This document shows, piece by piece, positions 44,549 to 54,719 of a stretch of DNA of 64,000 nucleotides (position 1 is its first letter; each line of letters begins with the position of its first letter). The stretch lies in NCBI RefSeq assembly GCF_026343955.1, contig NZ_JAPKNI010000011.1, forward strand, positions 97,052-161,051, read 5' to 3'. A program made the position numbers and the translations under genes. The stretch comes from Kaistia defluvii (GTDB taxonomy: Bacteria; Pseudomonadota; Alphaproteobacteria; Rhizobiales; Kaistiaceae). The notes beneath the pieces were generated by a model. That model searched no databases. It was not told the DNA's origin and saw only the letters and a list, made by a program, of their open reading frames with translations.

Positions 44549-45784
44549 TCAGTCGATCGCTTCGAGGAGCGCCATGCCCTCGCCGCGCCAGAAGCCCCAG
44601 CTCGTCGCCAGGATCTGGGTGGGGACGTCGGTCGCTTCAAGTTCCAATCCGGTCGGATCGGCCGGCCGGTAGAAGCCTTTGCGCGAGAGCGCCAGCGCGG
44701 CAAGCGCGACCTGGGCCGGGAAAGCGGCCTCCAGGCTGTTGCCGAGCAGGCTCTGCGTGGCGCGGATGGGACCGACCGTGCCTTCGGCGACCAGCGCTTC
44801 GAGCAGCGACCGCTCTTCGAGCGTGGCGGCGGCGACACCCGTGGCGCCCGACAGCAGGCCGACCGGCTTGTCGCCCAGTTCCGGACGGAGCGCGTCGATC
44901 TGGCCACGGGCCACGGCGGTGGCCTGGCCGGGCTCGCGGCGGCTGCGGCCGGACAGCACCGGGCCCAGCCGGGCATAGCCGGATTTGCCGCGCGCCTCGG
45001 CGCTTTCGCGCGATTCGAGCACCAGGAACACGCCGAGCGAGCCGGTGACCATGCCGCCGCCGGCATTGGCCCGCTCCCAGACGGAATTGACCGCGCCCTG
45101 CCACAGCGTGTTGCCCAGCGCGAGGCTGAGCAGCATGTCCTTGCGCTCGGCATTATAGGCCGCGCCAACCAGGAACTGTTCGCCCTGGCCGCCGGCGCGA
45201 ATGCGGCGCGCGGCGATCTCGACGGCGCTGATGCCGGCCAGTTCCTCGCCCATGAAGGTGCGGGACGAACCGGTCACCTTGTGGACGATCGAGATGTTGC
45301 CGGCCAGAAGATTGGAAAGCTGCGCCAGGAAAAGGGTCGGGCGGAGATCGTTGGCGAGGCGCTCGTTCAGGAAGGCGTCGGGATTCTCGGCGCCGCCGAG
45401 ACCGGCCAGGATCTGGCCATCGACGACGACGTCGCGCTCGCCGCCGCCGGCCGCCACGATCATGTCCATATGGGCAAGGCGATCGAGGTCGCCGGCGAGG
45501 CCCGCATCGGCGAGCGCCAGGCCGGCGGCATAGGTGCCAAGGCGCTGCCACGGCTCCATCTGGCGCTGGTCGGCCTTGCGCGGAATCTGCTTGTCGAGCT
45601 GCAGCGGCACCATCGGAAGCACCGGGAAGGGCGCGAAATGCTCGGTGTCGACGCTTCCGACCCGGGGCTCGTCGAGCGCAAGCGCCTGCCAGTGGGCATC
45701 AAGCCCCTCGCCGAGCGAGGAGATCAGGCCGATGCCGGTGACCCAGACGTCGCGGGCGCTGTTGCCGCCGGAATTGTCGCTCAT
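44549..45784 (-). CDS. fabF2XL: Ketosynthase-like protein FabF2XL without catalytic triad
   Basis: A 411-residue thiolase-fold protein related to FabF. It starts with the family pattern VWVTGIGLISSLGEGLDAHW, but the nucleophile position reads VTGSSRTFMG instead of TACASG. The first His region reads LLSGATGVAAA instead of AHGTS, and the second reads LLGNSLEAAF instead of IGHTLTA. All three catalytic residues are therefore missing. This resembles chain-length-factor subunits of type II polyketide synthases, and a heterodimer with FabF1XL that fixes chain length is my inference. It overlaps fabZXL by four bases. Confidence 0.9.
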   Translation of the reverse strand: MSDNSGGNSARDVWVTGIGLISSLGEGLDAHWQALALDEPRVGSVDTEHFAPFPVLPMVPLQLDKQIPRKADQRQMEPWQRLGTYAAGLALADAGLAGDLDRLAHMDMIVAAGGGERDVVVDGQILAGLGGAENPDAFLNERLANDLRPTLFLAQLSNLLAGNISIVHKVTGSSRTFMGEELAGISAVEIAARRIRAGGQGEQFLVGAAYNAERKDMLLSLALGNTLWQGAVNSVWERANAGGGMVTGSLGVFLVLESRESAEARGKSGYARLGPVLSGRSRREPGQATAVARGQIDALRPELGDKPVGLLSGATGVAAATLEERSLLEALVAEGTVGPIRATQSLLGNSLEAAFPAQVALAALALSRKGFYRPADPTGLELEATDVPTQILATSWGFWRGEGMALLEAID

Positions 45785-46248
45785 ACCATATCTCCGACCG
45801 GCGTCAGGCCGATCTGCCGCACCCGCTCGCGCATGTTCTCGACCAGTTCCGGGGCCGGGAAGTCCATGACGCGCAGCGTCAGTTCCGCATCACAGACCGG
45901 GCCGTCCGACTCGATCTTCGCCTCGGTCACGGCGAAGCCGGAACCGTCATGCGTCAGGGTTGCATAGACGTCGAGTTCGGCGCCGGGCTCGATGAACTTG
46001 CGGAACTTGGCCTTCTTGCTGCCGGCGAAGAACGGCATGCGCGAAAGGCCGTTCAGGCCGAGGATCAGGAAGCCGGAAGCCTGCGCCATGGTCTCGATCA
46101 GCAGCACGCCCGGCAGGATCGGATAGCCGGGAAAGTGACCTTCGAACACCGGGCTCGTCTCGGGGACGAAAGCCTTGGCATGAATACGACCGGCCGCAGC
46201 GTCGAAATCGACGATGCGATCAATCATCTGAAAATATTCGAGACGCAT
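45781..46248 (-). CDS. fabZXL: 3-hydroxyacyl-ACP dehydratase FabZXL
   Basis: Hot-dog-fold dehydratase of 155 residues for very-long-chain synthesis on AcpXL. The FabZ active pattern FEGHFPGYPILPGVLLIETMAQ is present, with the catalytic His in GHFPG and Glu in IETMAQ. The ATG at 46246-46248 is chosen; an in-frame start at 46302 would overlap acpXL by about 30 bases. It lies 22 bases after acpXL and overlaps fabF2XL. Confidence 0.92.
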   Translation of the reverse strand: MRLEYFQMIDRIVDFDAAAGRIHAKAFVPETSPVFEGHFPGYPILPGVLLIETMAQASGFLILGLNGLSRMPFFAGSKKAKFRKFIEPGAELDVYATLTHDGSGFAVTEAKIESDGPVCDAELTLRVMDFPAPELVENMRERVRQIGLTPVGDMV

Positions 46249-46270
46249 GATGGCTTCGACGCCGATCCTG

Positions 46271-46552
46271 TCAGGCGGTCTTCTTGGCGACCAGGTCGTC
46301 AATATGCGCGCAGAGGTTCTTCAGGAGGAAGTAATCCTCGACCGAAGCCTTGCCGGCATTGACTTCCTGGGTCCACTGCTCGAGCGGGATCTTGATCCCG
46401 AACTTCTTGTCGAGCGCGAACACGATGTCGAGGAAATCGAGGCTGTCGATGCCCAGATCGTCGATGGCGTGGGATTCGGGGGTGATCTTCTCGCGCGGAA
46501 TTTCGCTGGTCTGGGCGATCACATCGGCGACGACGTCGAACGTGGAAGACAT
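46271..46552 (-). CDS. acpXL: Acyl carrier protein AcpXL
   Basis: Specialised acyl carrier protein of 93 residues for C28 hydroxy fatty acids of lipid A. The phosphopantetheine site is Ser37 in [15 protein letters not shown]. The C-terminal half ([20 protein letters not shown]) is characteristic of AcpXL and differs from housekeeping AcpP. The ATG at 46550-46552 matches the family's start ([14 protein letters not shown]). It is the first gene of the cluster, so the operon promoter should lie in 46553-46757. Confidence 0.96.
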   Translation of the reverse strand: MSSTFDVVADVIAQTSEIPREKITPESHAIDDLGIDSLDFLDIVFALDKKFGIKIPLEQWTQEVNAGKASVEDYFLLKNLCAHIDDLVAKKTA

Positions 46553-46757
46553 GACGGTCACGTAATCCTATCTAGAATGGCTCTCGCATATCGGGGCAAG
46601 CCTGCACATTTGCAACGACGTCGAAGCGTTTGCGGCAGACATGACAACCGATCCCGCAAGCCAAGGCGGCAGGGAATTGCATTCGTCCTGATACCGTGTG
46701 CCGTCGAGAAATACCAGCCTGTCCCGCGCACCCGGCAAATTCCGTCCCGGGATGATG

Positions 46758-47657
46758 TTATCCGGCATCGGACCCGGAAATGGCGAGCACGTCGACCTCG
46801 ACATCCATCTGGTGGTCGCCGGAGATGACGATGATGCCGTCGACCGGCGCCGCGTCGGGATAGTCGCGCCCCAGCGCCAGCACGACGTGATCCTCGGCGG
46901 CAACGACGCCATTGGTGGGATCGAGTCCGATCCAGCCGGTCTCGCGGCCGCACCAGACGGCGACCCACGCATGGGTGGCGTCCGCGCCTTCCAGCCGCGG
47001 CTGGCCGGGCGGCGGCAGCGTGCGCAGGAAACCGCTGACATAGGCGGCCGGCAGCCCGAGCGTGCGCAGGCCGGCGATCATCACATGTGCGAAATCCTGG
47101 CAGACGCCGGCTCGCTTGGCGAAGGCGTCGGCCGGCAGCGTCGTGACATCGGTGGCCTCGGGATCATAGGCGAAATCCGCCTTGATCCGGCAGGTGAGAT
47201 CGAACGCGGCGGCCAGGATCGGCCGGCCGGCGGGGAAACTCGCCACCGCATAGGCAGCGATCGCCTCGTCGATGGCGATGATGCGGCTGGCAAACAGGAA
47301 ATGCACCGGCGACAGCGGCCCGAGATCGGCCTCGGCCACGGCCTGGCGGCGGATCTGCTCCCAGCTTGGCGTCGCCTCGCCGTCGCGCCTGTCGCCCGCG
47401 GCCACCGCGACGCGGGCGCGCGTCTCCAGCGTCAGTTCCTCATGCGGAAAGGCGAAGGCAACGGTCGTGATGTGGTTGCCGAAGAAATCAAAACCGTCCT
47501 GCCGCTCGGTCGGTTCCGGCGTGATGACGAGGTCGGCGGCAATGACCCGCTGGCCCTCGCGCGCGACCGGAAGCAACCGCAGTACCTGGCGCGAGAACGG
47601 CACCGGCGAGGCATAGCTGTAGCGGGTGGTCTGGCGGATATCGTAGAGCATGGTCAT
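46758..47657 (-). CDS. Transglutaminase-like cysteine peptidase family protein
   Basis: A 299-residue protein with the bacterial transglutaminase N-terminal beta domain (MLYDIRQTTRYSYASPV) and a core with a full catalytic triad: Cys186 in RAGVCQDFAHV, His229 in ATHAWVAVW and Asp246 in GLDPTNG. There is no signal peptide. It overlaps the ATP-grasp/alpha-E gene by four bases (ATGA) and is last in the three-gene operon. In this conserved neighbourhood the enzymes are predicted to make or process a peptide-like product; none has a proven substrate. Confidence 0.92.
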   Translation of the reverse strand: MTMLYDIRQTTRYSYASPVPFSRQVLRLLPVAREGQRVIAADLVITPEPTERQDGFDFFGNHITTVAFAFPHEELTLETRARVAVAAGDRRDGEATPSWEQIRRQAVAEADLGPLSPVHFLFASRIIAIDEAIAAYAVASFPAGRPILAAAFDLTCRIKADFAYDPEATDVTTLPADAFAKRAGVCQDFAHVMIAGLRTLGLPAAYVSGFLRTLPPPGQPRLEGADATHAWVAVWCGRETGWIGLDPTNGVVAAEDHVVLALGRDYPDAAPVDGIIVISGDHQMDVEVDVLAISGSDAG

Positions 47658-50170
47658 TCCCCGCCATCGAGCGCGTCGGCTGCCCGCCGGTGGGTGAAGT
47701 AGGCGAGCGCGACCTCGTCGGAAATCTTCATCAGCGTCTGCTCGAAACCGAGCAGATCGCCGGCATCGAGGGCGGCGGCGTCGGCGGTGCTCAACTCGGC
47801 GGCGAGGCGCGTCGCCAGCCGGTCGGCCGGGGCCAGCAGCCCGGCCGGCGCATGCGCCGGCATGTCGGCCAGCACCTGCCGGATCCGCTCGGCCTGGAAG
47901 GCGAGCGCACGCGGATTGGCGCCGTCGAGCAGCACGAGGTCGACCACCGGCACGCGCGCGGCCAGCATCACGTAGCGGATGCGATAGGTGATCTGGCTGT
48001 CGGCGAGTTCGAGCAGCGCGTCGAGTTCGCCCGCCTTGCCCGAAAGGCCGCAGAAGCGCGTGGCGCGGGCAATGGCGAGGCCGCGCTCGATGCGGCGGCC
48101 GGCCTCGAGAAAGCGCCAGCCCTGCTGGCGCACCATGTTTTCCTGCACCAGGCCCGAGAAGGCGGCGATCAGACGCAGCGCCGCATTGGCGCGCTCCAGC
48201 ATGTCGCTGTCGGTTTCGGCCTCCAGCGGCTGGTTCAGCAACCCCTCGAGGTCGGCGACGGTGCGCCAGGCGTCGGGCGACAGGCGGTCGCGGATGACGG
48301 AAGCGGCCCGGCGCGAGGCCTGTGCGAGGCGCGGGACGGTGTTGAAATCGCTGCGGTCGGTCAGCATGGCGATGGCGCGCTCGGTCGGCGTCGCGTCCTC
48401 GTCCGTCTCGCCGATCGATCCGGCAGCGGCGAGCGTGGCGTCGAGCTGGGCGATGACCGCTTCGCCGTCATATTCGGCGCCGATATGCCGGCCGGCGATC
48501 GCGCGCAAGATGCGCAGCGTCGCCTCGGTGCGCTCGACATAGCGGCCGAGCCAGAACAGGTTTTCCGCCGCGCGGCTCGGCAGCGTCTGCGTCCTGCGCT
48601 GCAGCGCCACCTTGTCCGGCGAGGCCAGCAGCGTCGTCTCCGTCACCGGCTTGTCGGAGAGCACCCAGACATCGGCCGAGGCGCCGCCCTGGTGCAGGGT
48701 CACGGCACGGGCGTCGGGCTGGTCGGAAATCCGGCAGAAGCCGCCGGGCATCACCGTCCAGCCGTCATTCGTGCGCGCCACATAGAGGCGGAGAATGGAG
48801 GGGCGCGGCTCCAGCCGGGCGCTCTCGCCCTCGCCGCGCCAGACCGGCGTTGTCGAGAGCTTGACCGCTTCCTGACCGACGAAATCGGTGCCGCGCCGGC
48901 CGATCGCGCGGATCAGCGCTTCCTTGCGTTGGGGATCGAGCGTGCCGCCGAGCACCGCGCCGCGATCGAGCAGGCCGGGCACGCTGGCGCCCAGCGCCGG
49001 GGCGATCACCATGCGGTCGAGCTCGGCCACGACATGGTCGCGCTCCAGCGTCTGGCCGCACCACCAGGTGGCGACATTCGGCAGGATCAGATCCTCGCCG
49101 AGAATGCGGCGGGCAAGGCCGGGCAGGAAGCCAAGAATGGCCCGCGCCTCGACCAGGCCGGAGCCCAGCGCATTGGCGATCGCCACGTTGCGCTGGCGCA
49201 CCGCGCCGGCCAGCCCCGGCACGCCGAGCCGCGAGGCCGGGTTCAGCTCCAGCGGATCGGCGAAATCGGCGTCGAGGCGTCTCAGCAGCACGTCGGCCCG
49301 CTTCAGGCCGGAAATGGTGCGCATGTAGACGGTGTCGTCGCGCACCGTCAGATCCTCGCCCTCGACCAGCACGAAGCCGAGATAGCGCGCCAGATAGGCG
49401 TGCTCGAAATAGGTCTCGTTGAGCGGGCCCGGCGTCAGCAGCGCGACGCGGGTCTCCTCATGCCGGTTCAACCGGTTCAGCCCGGTGCGAAACGCCTGGA
49501 AGAAGCCGGCCAGCCGCTCGACATTGAAGCTGCGATAGAGGTCGGGCAGCGCGCGCGAAAGGGCGATGCGGTTTTCCAGCGCGTAGCCGGCGCCCGACGG
49601 CGCCTGGGTGCGGTCGGAAACCACCCACCAGCGGCCATCCGGCCCGCGGCCGACATCGACGGCGTAGAAGCGCAGATGATGGCCGCCGACCGGCTCGGCG
49701 CCGACCAGCGGCCGCAGATATTCCGGACTGCCGGCGATGATCGCCGCCGGCAGCGCGCCATCGGCGGCAAGCCGCCCCTGGCCATAGGCATCGCCCAGAA
49801 TGGCATCGAGCAGCTTGGCTCGCTGGATCAGGCCGGCCTCGAGATGGGCCCACTCCCTCGGCTCGATCAGGAACGGCACATGCGACAGCGGCCAGGGCCG
49901 CTCGTCGCCGTTCTCCGCGCCATAGACGCGAAAGACGACGCCGGAATCGGCGAGATGCCGGTCGGCCTGTCCAAAGCGGTGCTGCACCTCGCTCGGGCCC
50001 AGCTCGGCCATCGACTCGACGAAGCGCATCCAGTGCGGCCGGATGCTGCCAGCGGGACCGATGAACTCGTCGGCGATGCCGGGCAGCGGCCGGTAATTGG
50101 CGATCAGCCGCTCCGCCCGGTCGGCGGCGACCTTGCTGCGGCGGAGCGTTTCCTTGCGCGTCACGGGCAT
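47654..50170 (-). CDS. Circularly permuted ATP-grasp protein fused to alpha-E domain
   Basis: An 838-residue fusion. The N-terminal part (residues about 60-470) is the circularly permuted ATP-grasp type 2 domain (WPLSHVPFLIEPREW, GGHHLRFYAVDVGRGPDGRWW, TQAPSGAGYALENR, LLTPGPLNETYFEHAYLARYLGF). The C-terminal part (about 530-830) is the all-helical alpha-E domain, opening with SRAAENLFWLGRYVERTE. The two parts are often separate genes; here they are fused. ATP-grasp enzymes form amide bonds, so a peptide ligase is predicted. The ATG at 50168-50170 shares a base with the upstream stop. Confidence 0.92.
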   Translation of the reverse strand: MPVTRKETLRRSKVAADRAERLIANYRPLPGIADEFIGPAGSIRPHWMRFVESMAELGPSEVQHRFGQADRHLADSGVVFRVYGAENGDERPWPLSHVPFLIEPREWAHLEAGLIQRAKLLDAILGDAYGQGRLAADGALPAAIIAGSPEYLRPLVGAEPVGGHHLRFYAVDVGRGPDGRWWVVSDRTQAPSGAGYALENRIALSRALPDLYRSFNVERLAGFFQAFRTGLNRLNRHEETRVALLTPGPLNETYFEHAYLARYLGFVLVEGEDLTVRDDTVYMRTISGLKRADVLLRRLDADFADPLELNPASRLGVPGLAGAVRQRNVAIANALGSGLVEARAILGFLPGLARRILGEDLILPNVATWWCGQTLERDHVVAELDRMVIAPALGASVPGLLDRGAVLGGTLDPQRKEALIRAIGRRGTDFVGQEAVKLSTTPVWRGEGESARLEPRPSILRLYVARTNDGWTVMPGGFCRISDQPDARAVTLHQGGASADVWVLSDKPVTETTLLASPDKVALQRRTQTLPSRAAENLFWLGRYVERTEATLRILRAIAGRHIGAEYDGEAVIAQLDATLAAAGSIGETDEDATPTERAIAMLTDRSDFNTVPRLAQASRRAASVIRDRLSPDAWRTVADLEGLLNQPLEAETDSDMLERANAALRLIAAFSGLVQENMVRQQGWRFLEAGRRIERGLAIARATRFCGLSGKAGELDALLELADSQITYRIRYVMLAARVPVVDLVLLDGANPRALAFQAERIRQVLADMPAHAPAGLLAPADRLATRLAAELSTADAAALDAGDLLGFEQTLMKISDEVALAYFTHRRAADALDGGE

Positions 50171-53100
50171 CAAAGATTGGCCGGGCGACGGAGGTCGAGC
50201 GTCATCGGAAACTCCGGCGAGCCGGTCTCGGCCTGCGGCATGAAGTGACCGGCCGTATGGCCGATCGCCTCGAAGCGCGCCAGCCGGCGCGCCTCCGCCT
50301 CATAGGAGTTGACCGGGAACGTATCGTAGTTGCGGCCGCCCGGATGGGCGACGTGATAGACGCAGCCGCCCAGCGAGCGCTGCGACCAGCTGTCGACAAT
50401 GTCGAAGGTGAGCGGCGCGTGGGCGGGAATGGTCGGGTGCAGGCCGCGCGCCGGCTGCCACGCCTTGTAGCGCACGCCGGCGACGAACTGGCCCGTCGTG
50501 CCGGTGGACGTCATCGGCACGCGGCGGCCATTGCAGGAAACGACATGCCGGCGCGGGTCGAGGCCCTGGACCTCCACCTGCATGCGCTCGACCGAGGAAT
50601 CGACATAGCGCACCGTGCCGCCGATCGCGCCCTCCTCGCCCAGCACATGCCAGGGCTCCAGCGCCTGGCGCAGCTCCAGCTTAACGCCCTGCTGCTCGAT
50701 GCGGCCGACGAAGGGGAAGCGGAACTCGCGCTGCGCCTCGAACCAGACGGGATCGAAGGCATAGCCGGCGCGCTGCAGGTCGCCGAGCACGTCGAGGAAA
50801 TCCGCCCAGACGAAATGCGGCAGCATGAAGCGGTCATGCAACTGCGTGCCCCAGCGGGTCAGCAGGCCGTGCTGCGGATTGTTCCAGAACATCGAGATCA
50901 GCGCGCGCACCAGCAATTGCTGCGCCAGGCTCATGCGGTAATCCGGCGGCATCTCGAAGGATCGGAACTCGACCAGACCGAGGCGGCCGGTCGGACCGTC
51001 CGGCGAATAGAGCTTGTCGATGCAGATCTCGGAGCGATGCGTGTTGCCGGTAACGTCGGTCAGCAGGTTGCGGAACAGCCGGTCGACGAGCCAGGGCGGC
51101 GGCGGCGTGCCATGGCCCGGCGCCGGCACGCTGGCCATGGCGATTTCCAGTTCGTAGAGCGCATCGTGCCGGGCCTCGTCGATGCGGGGCGCCTGGCTGG
51201 TCGGGCCGATGAACAGGCCGGAGAACAGATAGGAAAGCGACGGGTGGCGCTGCCAGTAGAGCACCAGGCTCTTCAGCAGGTCCGGCCGGCGCAGGAACGG
51301 GCTGTCGGCCGGATGGGCGCCGCCGACCACGACATGGTTGCCGCCGCCGGTGCCGGTGTGGCGGCCGTCGGTCATGAACTTCTCGGTGCCGAGGCGCGAC
51401 AGCCGCGCTTCCTCATAGAGGTCGCGGGTGATGGCGACGCATTCGGTCCAGTCGCCCGCCGGCTGCACGTTGACCTCGATGACGCCGGGATCCGGCGTCA
51501 CCTTGATCACGTCCATGCGCGGATCGATCGGCGGCGGGTAGCCCTCGACATGCACGGCGAGGCCGAGCGCGCGGGCGCTTTCCTCCAGCGAGGCGAGGAG
51601 CTCCAGATAATCCTCGAGCTTCTCGGTCGGCGGCATGAAGACGCAAAGCCTGCCGTCGCGCGGCTCGACCGACAGCGCGGTGCGCACCGTCTCGCCCTCG
51701 GTCAGGAATTGCTCGACCTGCTCGCCGCGCTCGGATTCGGCGTCCTCTGACCCGGCGCCGGCCAGATGGCGGGCCAGTTCCTCCTGCCGGGCGAGGGCTT
51801 CATGGCCCGCGCGGTCGCGACCGGCCAAGTCCTCGGGATCGGGCAGCGGTCCGCTGACGGCGCCCGGATCACGCTGGACGATGAAGGGATAGGACGAGAC
51901 CGGCACGAAGGGCAGCGAGGACAGCGGCAGGCGGAAGCCGACCGGGCTGTCGCCGGGCACCAGGAACATCTTGCCGCGCCGGAGCGGCCATTTTTCCGAC
52001 ATCCAGCGCTTGTCGGGCGCGGCCTCGGCCTGCCAGCGCTGCACCGGCAGGATATAGCCGGAAGGCTCCGTCAGGCCGCGCTCGAACACGCGGGCAATGC
52101 GGGCGCGCGCCTCCGGATCATCGAGCCTGGAATCGAGCGGGGTGACGTTTTCCGGCAGCTCGGCTTCCTTGAGGATCCAGTGCGCCGGATCCTCATAGGC
52201 CGGCACGACGTGGTCGGCCGAAATGCCCAGCCGCTCCGAGAGATCGGCCAGCAGCGCGCCAGCCTGCGCCGGGGTCGCGTTGAGGTCGTCGGCCTCGGCG
52301 GCGATCAGGCTGGAATCGCGCCAGATCGGCTTGCCGTCCTTGCGCCAGTAGAGCGCGAAGGTCCAGCGCGGCAGGCTCTCGCCCGGATACCACTTGCCCT
52401 GGCCGTAATGCAGGAACCCGCCCGGCGCGAAGCGCTCGCGCAGCCGCCGGATCAGGTCGTCGGCGCGGTCGCGCTTGGTCGGCCCCACGGCTTCCGTGTT
52501 CCATTCCTCGGCCTGGTAGTCGTCGATCGACACGAAGGTCGGTTCGCCGCCCATGGTGAGGCGGACATCATTCGCCTGGAGGTCGGCATCGACCTTGTGG
52601 CCGAGTGCGTCGAGCGCTGCCCAGCTATCGTCCGAAAAAGGCAGGGTCACGCGGGGATTTTCCGCGACGCGGTCGACGCGCATCTCGAATTCGAACGCGG
52701 TCTCGGTGCCGGGATCGGCGGCGAACGAGCCGGTGATCGGCGCTGCCGAGCGGAAATGCGGCGTGGCGCAGAGCGGCAGGTGGCCCTCGCCGGTGAACAG
52801 GCCCGAGGTCGGATCCATGCCGATCCAGCCGGCGCCCGGCACATAGACCTCGGCCCAGGCATGCAGGTCGGTGAAGTCGACCTCGGTGCCGGAGGGACCG
52901 TCGAGAGCGGCGACATCGGGCTTCAGCTGGATCAGATAGCCGGAGACGAAGCGGGCGGCGAGGCCGAGATGGCGCAGCGCCTGCACCAGCAGCCAGCCGG
53001 AATCGCGGCAGGAGCCGGCGGCCGAGGACAGCGTTTCCTCCGGCGTCTGCACGCCCGGCTCCATGCGGATCAGATAGCGGATGTCGTTCTGCAGCCGCTG

Positions 53101-53547
53101 GTTGATCGAGACGAGGAAATCGACGATCTGCATCTGCCCGCGCGGGATCGATGCCAAAAAATTGGTCAGCAGCGGCCCGGCCGGCTCCGGCGCCAGATAG
53201 GCAGCCAGTTCCTCGGCCAGCGCCGGCTCATAGGCGAAGGGGAACTGGTCGGCATAGGGCTCGACGAAGAAATCGAACGGATTGTAGACCTCGAGCTCGG
53301 CCAGCAGGTCCACCTCGATGGCGAATTCGGTGGTCTTTTCCGGGAAGACGAACCGCGCCTGCCAGTTGCCGTGCGGGTCCTGCTGCCAGTTCACGAAATG
53401 GTTGGCCGGCGTCACCTTGAGCGAATAGCTCGGAACCTTGGTGCGGCAATGCGGGGCGGGACGCAGCCGGATGACCTGCGGTCCGAGCTGGACCGGCCGG
53501 TCATAGCGATAGCGGGTGACGTGGCGAAGCGCGGCAAGGATCGACAT
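50170..53547 (-). CDS. Large transglutaminase family protein with DUF2126 domain
   Basis: An 1125-residue protein. Residues 1 to about 290 form a transglutaminase unit with Cys180 in [10 protein letters not shown], His229 in TDLHAWAEV and Asp245 in GMDPTSG. The rest is the DUF2126 region, with [25 protein letters not shown], the [16 protein letters not shown] segment and [10 protein letters not shown] typical of a glutamine-synthetase-like amidoligase fold. No signal peptide is visible. The ATG at 53545-53547 fits the conserved start before [11 protein letters not shown]. It is the first gene of a tightly coupled three-gene operon. The product is unknown. Confidence 0.92.
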   Translation of the reverse strand: MSILAALRHVTRYRYDRPVQLGPQVIRLRPAPHCRTKVPSYSLKVTPANHFVNWQQDPHGNWQARFVFPEKTTEFAIEVDLLAELEVYNPFDFFVEPYADQFPFAYEPALAEELAAYLAPEPAGPLLTNFLASIPRGQMQIVDFLVSINQRLQNDIRYLIRMEPGVQTPEETLSSAAGSCRDSGWLLVQALRHLGLAARFVSGYLIQLKPDVAALDGPSGTEVDFTDLHAWAEVYVPGAGWIGMDPTSGLFTGEGHLPLCATPHFRSAAPITGSFAADPGTETAFEFEMRVDRVAENPRVTLPFSDDSWAALDALGHKVDADLQANDVRLTMGGEPTFVSIDDYQAEEWNTEAVGPTKRDRADDLIRRLRERFAPGGFLHYGQGKWYPGESLPRWTFALYWRKDGKPIWRDSSLIAAEADDLNATPAQAGALLADLSERLGISADHVVPAYEDPAHWILKEAELPENVTPLDSRLDDPEARARIARVFERGLTEPSGYILPVQRWQAEAAPDKRWMSEKWPLRRGKMFLVPGDSPVGFRLPLSSLPFVPVSSYPFIVQRDPGAVSGPLPDPEDLAGRDRAGHEALARQEELARHLAGAGSEDAESERGEQVEQFLTEGETVRTALSVEPRDGRLCVFMPPTEKLEDYLELLASLEESARALGLAVHVEGYPPPIDPRMDVIKVTPDPGVIEVNVQPAGDWTECVAITRDLYEEARLSRLGTEKFMTDGRHTGTGGGNHVVVGGAHPADSPFLRRPDLLKSLVLYWQRHPSLSYLFSGLFIGPTSQAPRIDEARHDALYELEIAMASVPAPGHGTPPPPWLVDRLFRNLLTDVTGNTHRSEICIDKLYSPDGPTGRLGLVEFRSFEMPPDYRMSLAQQLLVRALISMFWNNPQHGLLTRWGTQLHDRFMLPHFVWADFLDVLGDLQRAGYAFDPVWFEAQREFRFPFVGRIEQQGVKLELRQALEPWHVLGEEGAIGGTVRYVDSSVERMQVEVQGLDPRRHVVSCNGRRVPMTSTGTTGQFVAGVRYKAWQPARGLHPTIPAHAPLTFDIVDSWSQRSLGGCVYHVAHPGGRNYDTFPVNSYEAEARRLARFEAIGHTAGHFMPQAETGSPEFPMTLDLRRPANL

Positions 53548-53658
53548 CGGCTTTTGGGCTCTCCATAGGCGTTCGCAGCAGGATAGTGGGCGGCGGGCGC
53601 ACCGGCCGTCACGACGCAAGATTCACGCCATGCCGGCCCCGGGGCGCCCGCCCGCGGC

Positions 53659-54633
53659 TCAAGCCTTCACGACGGTAGAGCGGAATTTCGACGCAAGATA
53701 CTCGCCGGAGCCGACCGGCGGATACTTTGCCGTCTCGCCCGGCTTCAGGCAGGTCGGAATGCAGGCAATGGCCGCGTCCCAGTTCGGCTGGTGGAAGAAG
53801 GCCATGGACTGGCGTCGGGCCGAACGGCCGAGGTCGCGCGGCGGAATGGTGACGCGGTGCAGCGTCGACTTCCACTGATCATTCGTCCAGCGCTGCATCA
53901 GATCGCCGATATTGATGACGAAGCTGCCGGCAACCGCCGGAACGCGGTGCCATTCGCCGTCCAGCCCCTTCACCTCCAGGCCGCCGGGCGCGTCTTCCTG
54001 CATCAGGATGGTGATCGAGCCGTAGTCCGAATGCACGCCGGCGCGAAGCTGGCCGGGGACGGGATCCTCCGTCAGGTCGGGATAGTTGAGCAGGCGCAGC
54101 GCGCTGGCCTCGCGGTCGATGAAGCGGTCGAAATAGGTTTCCTCCAGATCGAGCGCGAGGGCGAAAAAGCGCATGATCCGCCCGGCCAGCGCCGACATTT
54201 CCCGGTAATAGGCCTGGGTGGCGAGGCGGAACTCGTCGCCGCCGAGCGGCCAGGGATTGGCCGAGAACACGAAGGCCTCGGCATCGTCGGCCGGCTTGTG
54301 GTCGAGGCGCTGGAAGGCGGAGGGCCCGAACGAAAACGTCTCCTTCAGATCGGCCGGCTTGGCGTCGCCGAGCGAGGCCGCGAGCGTCTCGCCCTTGACC
54401 GGGCTGTAGCCATAGGGATAGCCCGGATAGGGCATCACGGCGGTCAGCTTCTCTTCGACCGGACGATCGAAGAACGCGCGTGACGCCTGCCAGCCCCGTT
54501 CGATGATTTCCGGGTTGGCGCCATGGCCGGTAATAAGGAAGAAACCCGTTTCGCGGCAGGTGCGGCCGATGGCATCGGCGACCGCGCGCGGGCCCTGGGG
54601 ATCGGAGAGATCGATGATCGGAATGATCGACAT
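53659..54633 (-). CDS. Isopenicillin N synthase-family 2-oxoglutarate/Fe(II) oxygenase
   Basis: Non-heme iron oxygenase of 324 residues. The iron ligands are His201 and Asp203 in VHSDYGSITIL and His259 in STLHRV; 2-oxoglutarate is bound by Arg274-x-Ser276 (RRQSMAFF). The N-terminal DIOX_N pattern (IPIIDLSDPQG, TGFFLITGHG) is intact. The ATG at 54631-54633 follows AAGGACC. The substrate cannot be assigned. It is divergent from the DUF1624 gene, and its stop lies 111 bases from the transglutaminase start. Confidence 0.92.
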   Translation of the reverse strand: MSIIPIIDLSDPQGPRAVADAIGRTCRETGFFLITGHGANPEIIERGWQASRAFFDRPVEEKLTAVMPYPGYPYGYSPVKGETLAASLGDAKPADLKETFSFGPSAFQRLDHKPADDAEAFVFSANPWPLGGDEFRLATQAYYREMSALAGRIMRFFALALDLEETYFDRFIDREASALRLLNYPDLTEDPVPGQLRAGVHSDYGSITILMQEDAPGGLEVKGLDGEWHRVPAVAGSFVINIGDLMQRWTNDQWKSTLHRVTIPPRDLGRSARRQSMAFFHQPNWDAAIACIPTCLKPGETAKYPPVGSGEYLASKFRSTVVKA

Positions 54634-54719
54634 GCGGGTCCTTGAACCATGACAAAGGGACAAGCCGAGACTATGGGGCCTCCACGACCTTGGGAACCGT
54701 CAATCGGCGGGACTTGCAC

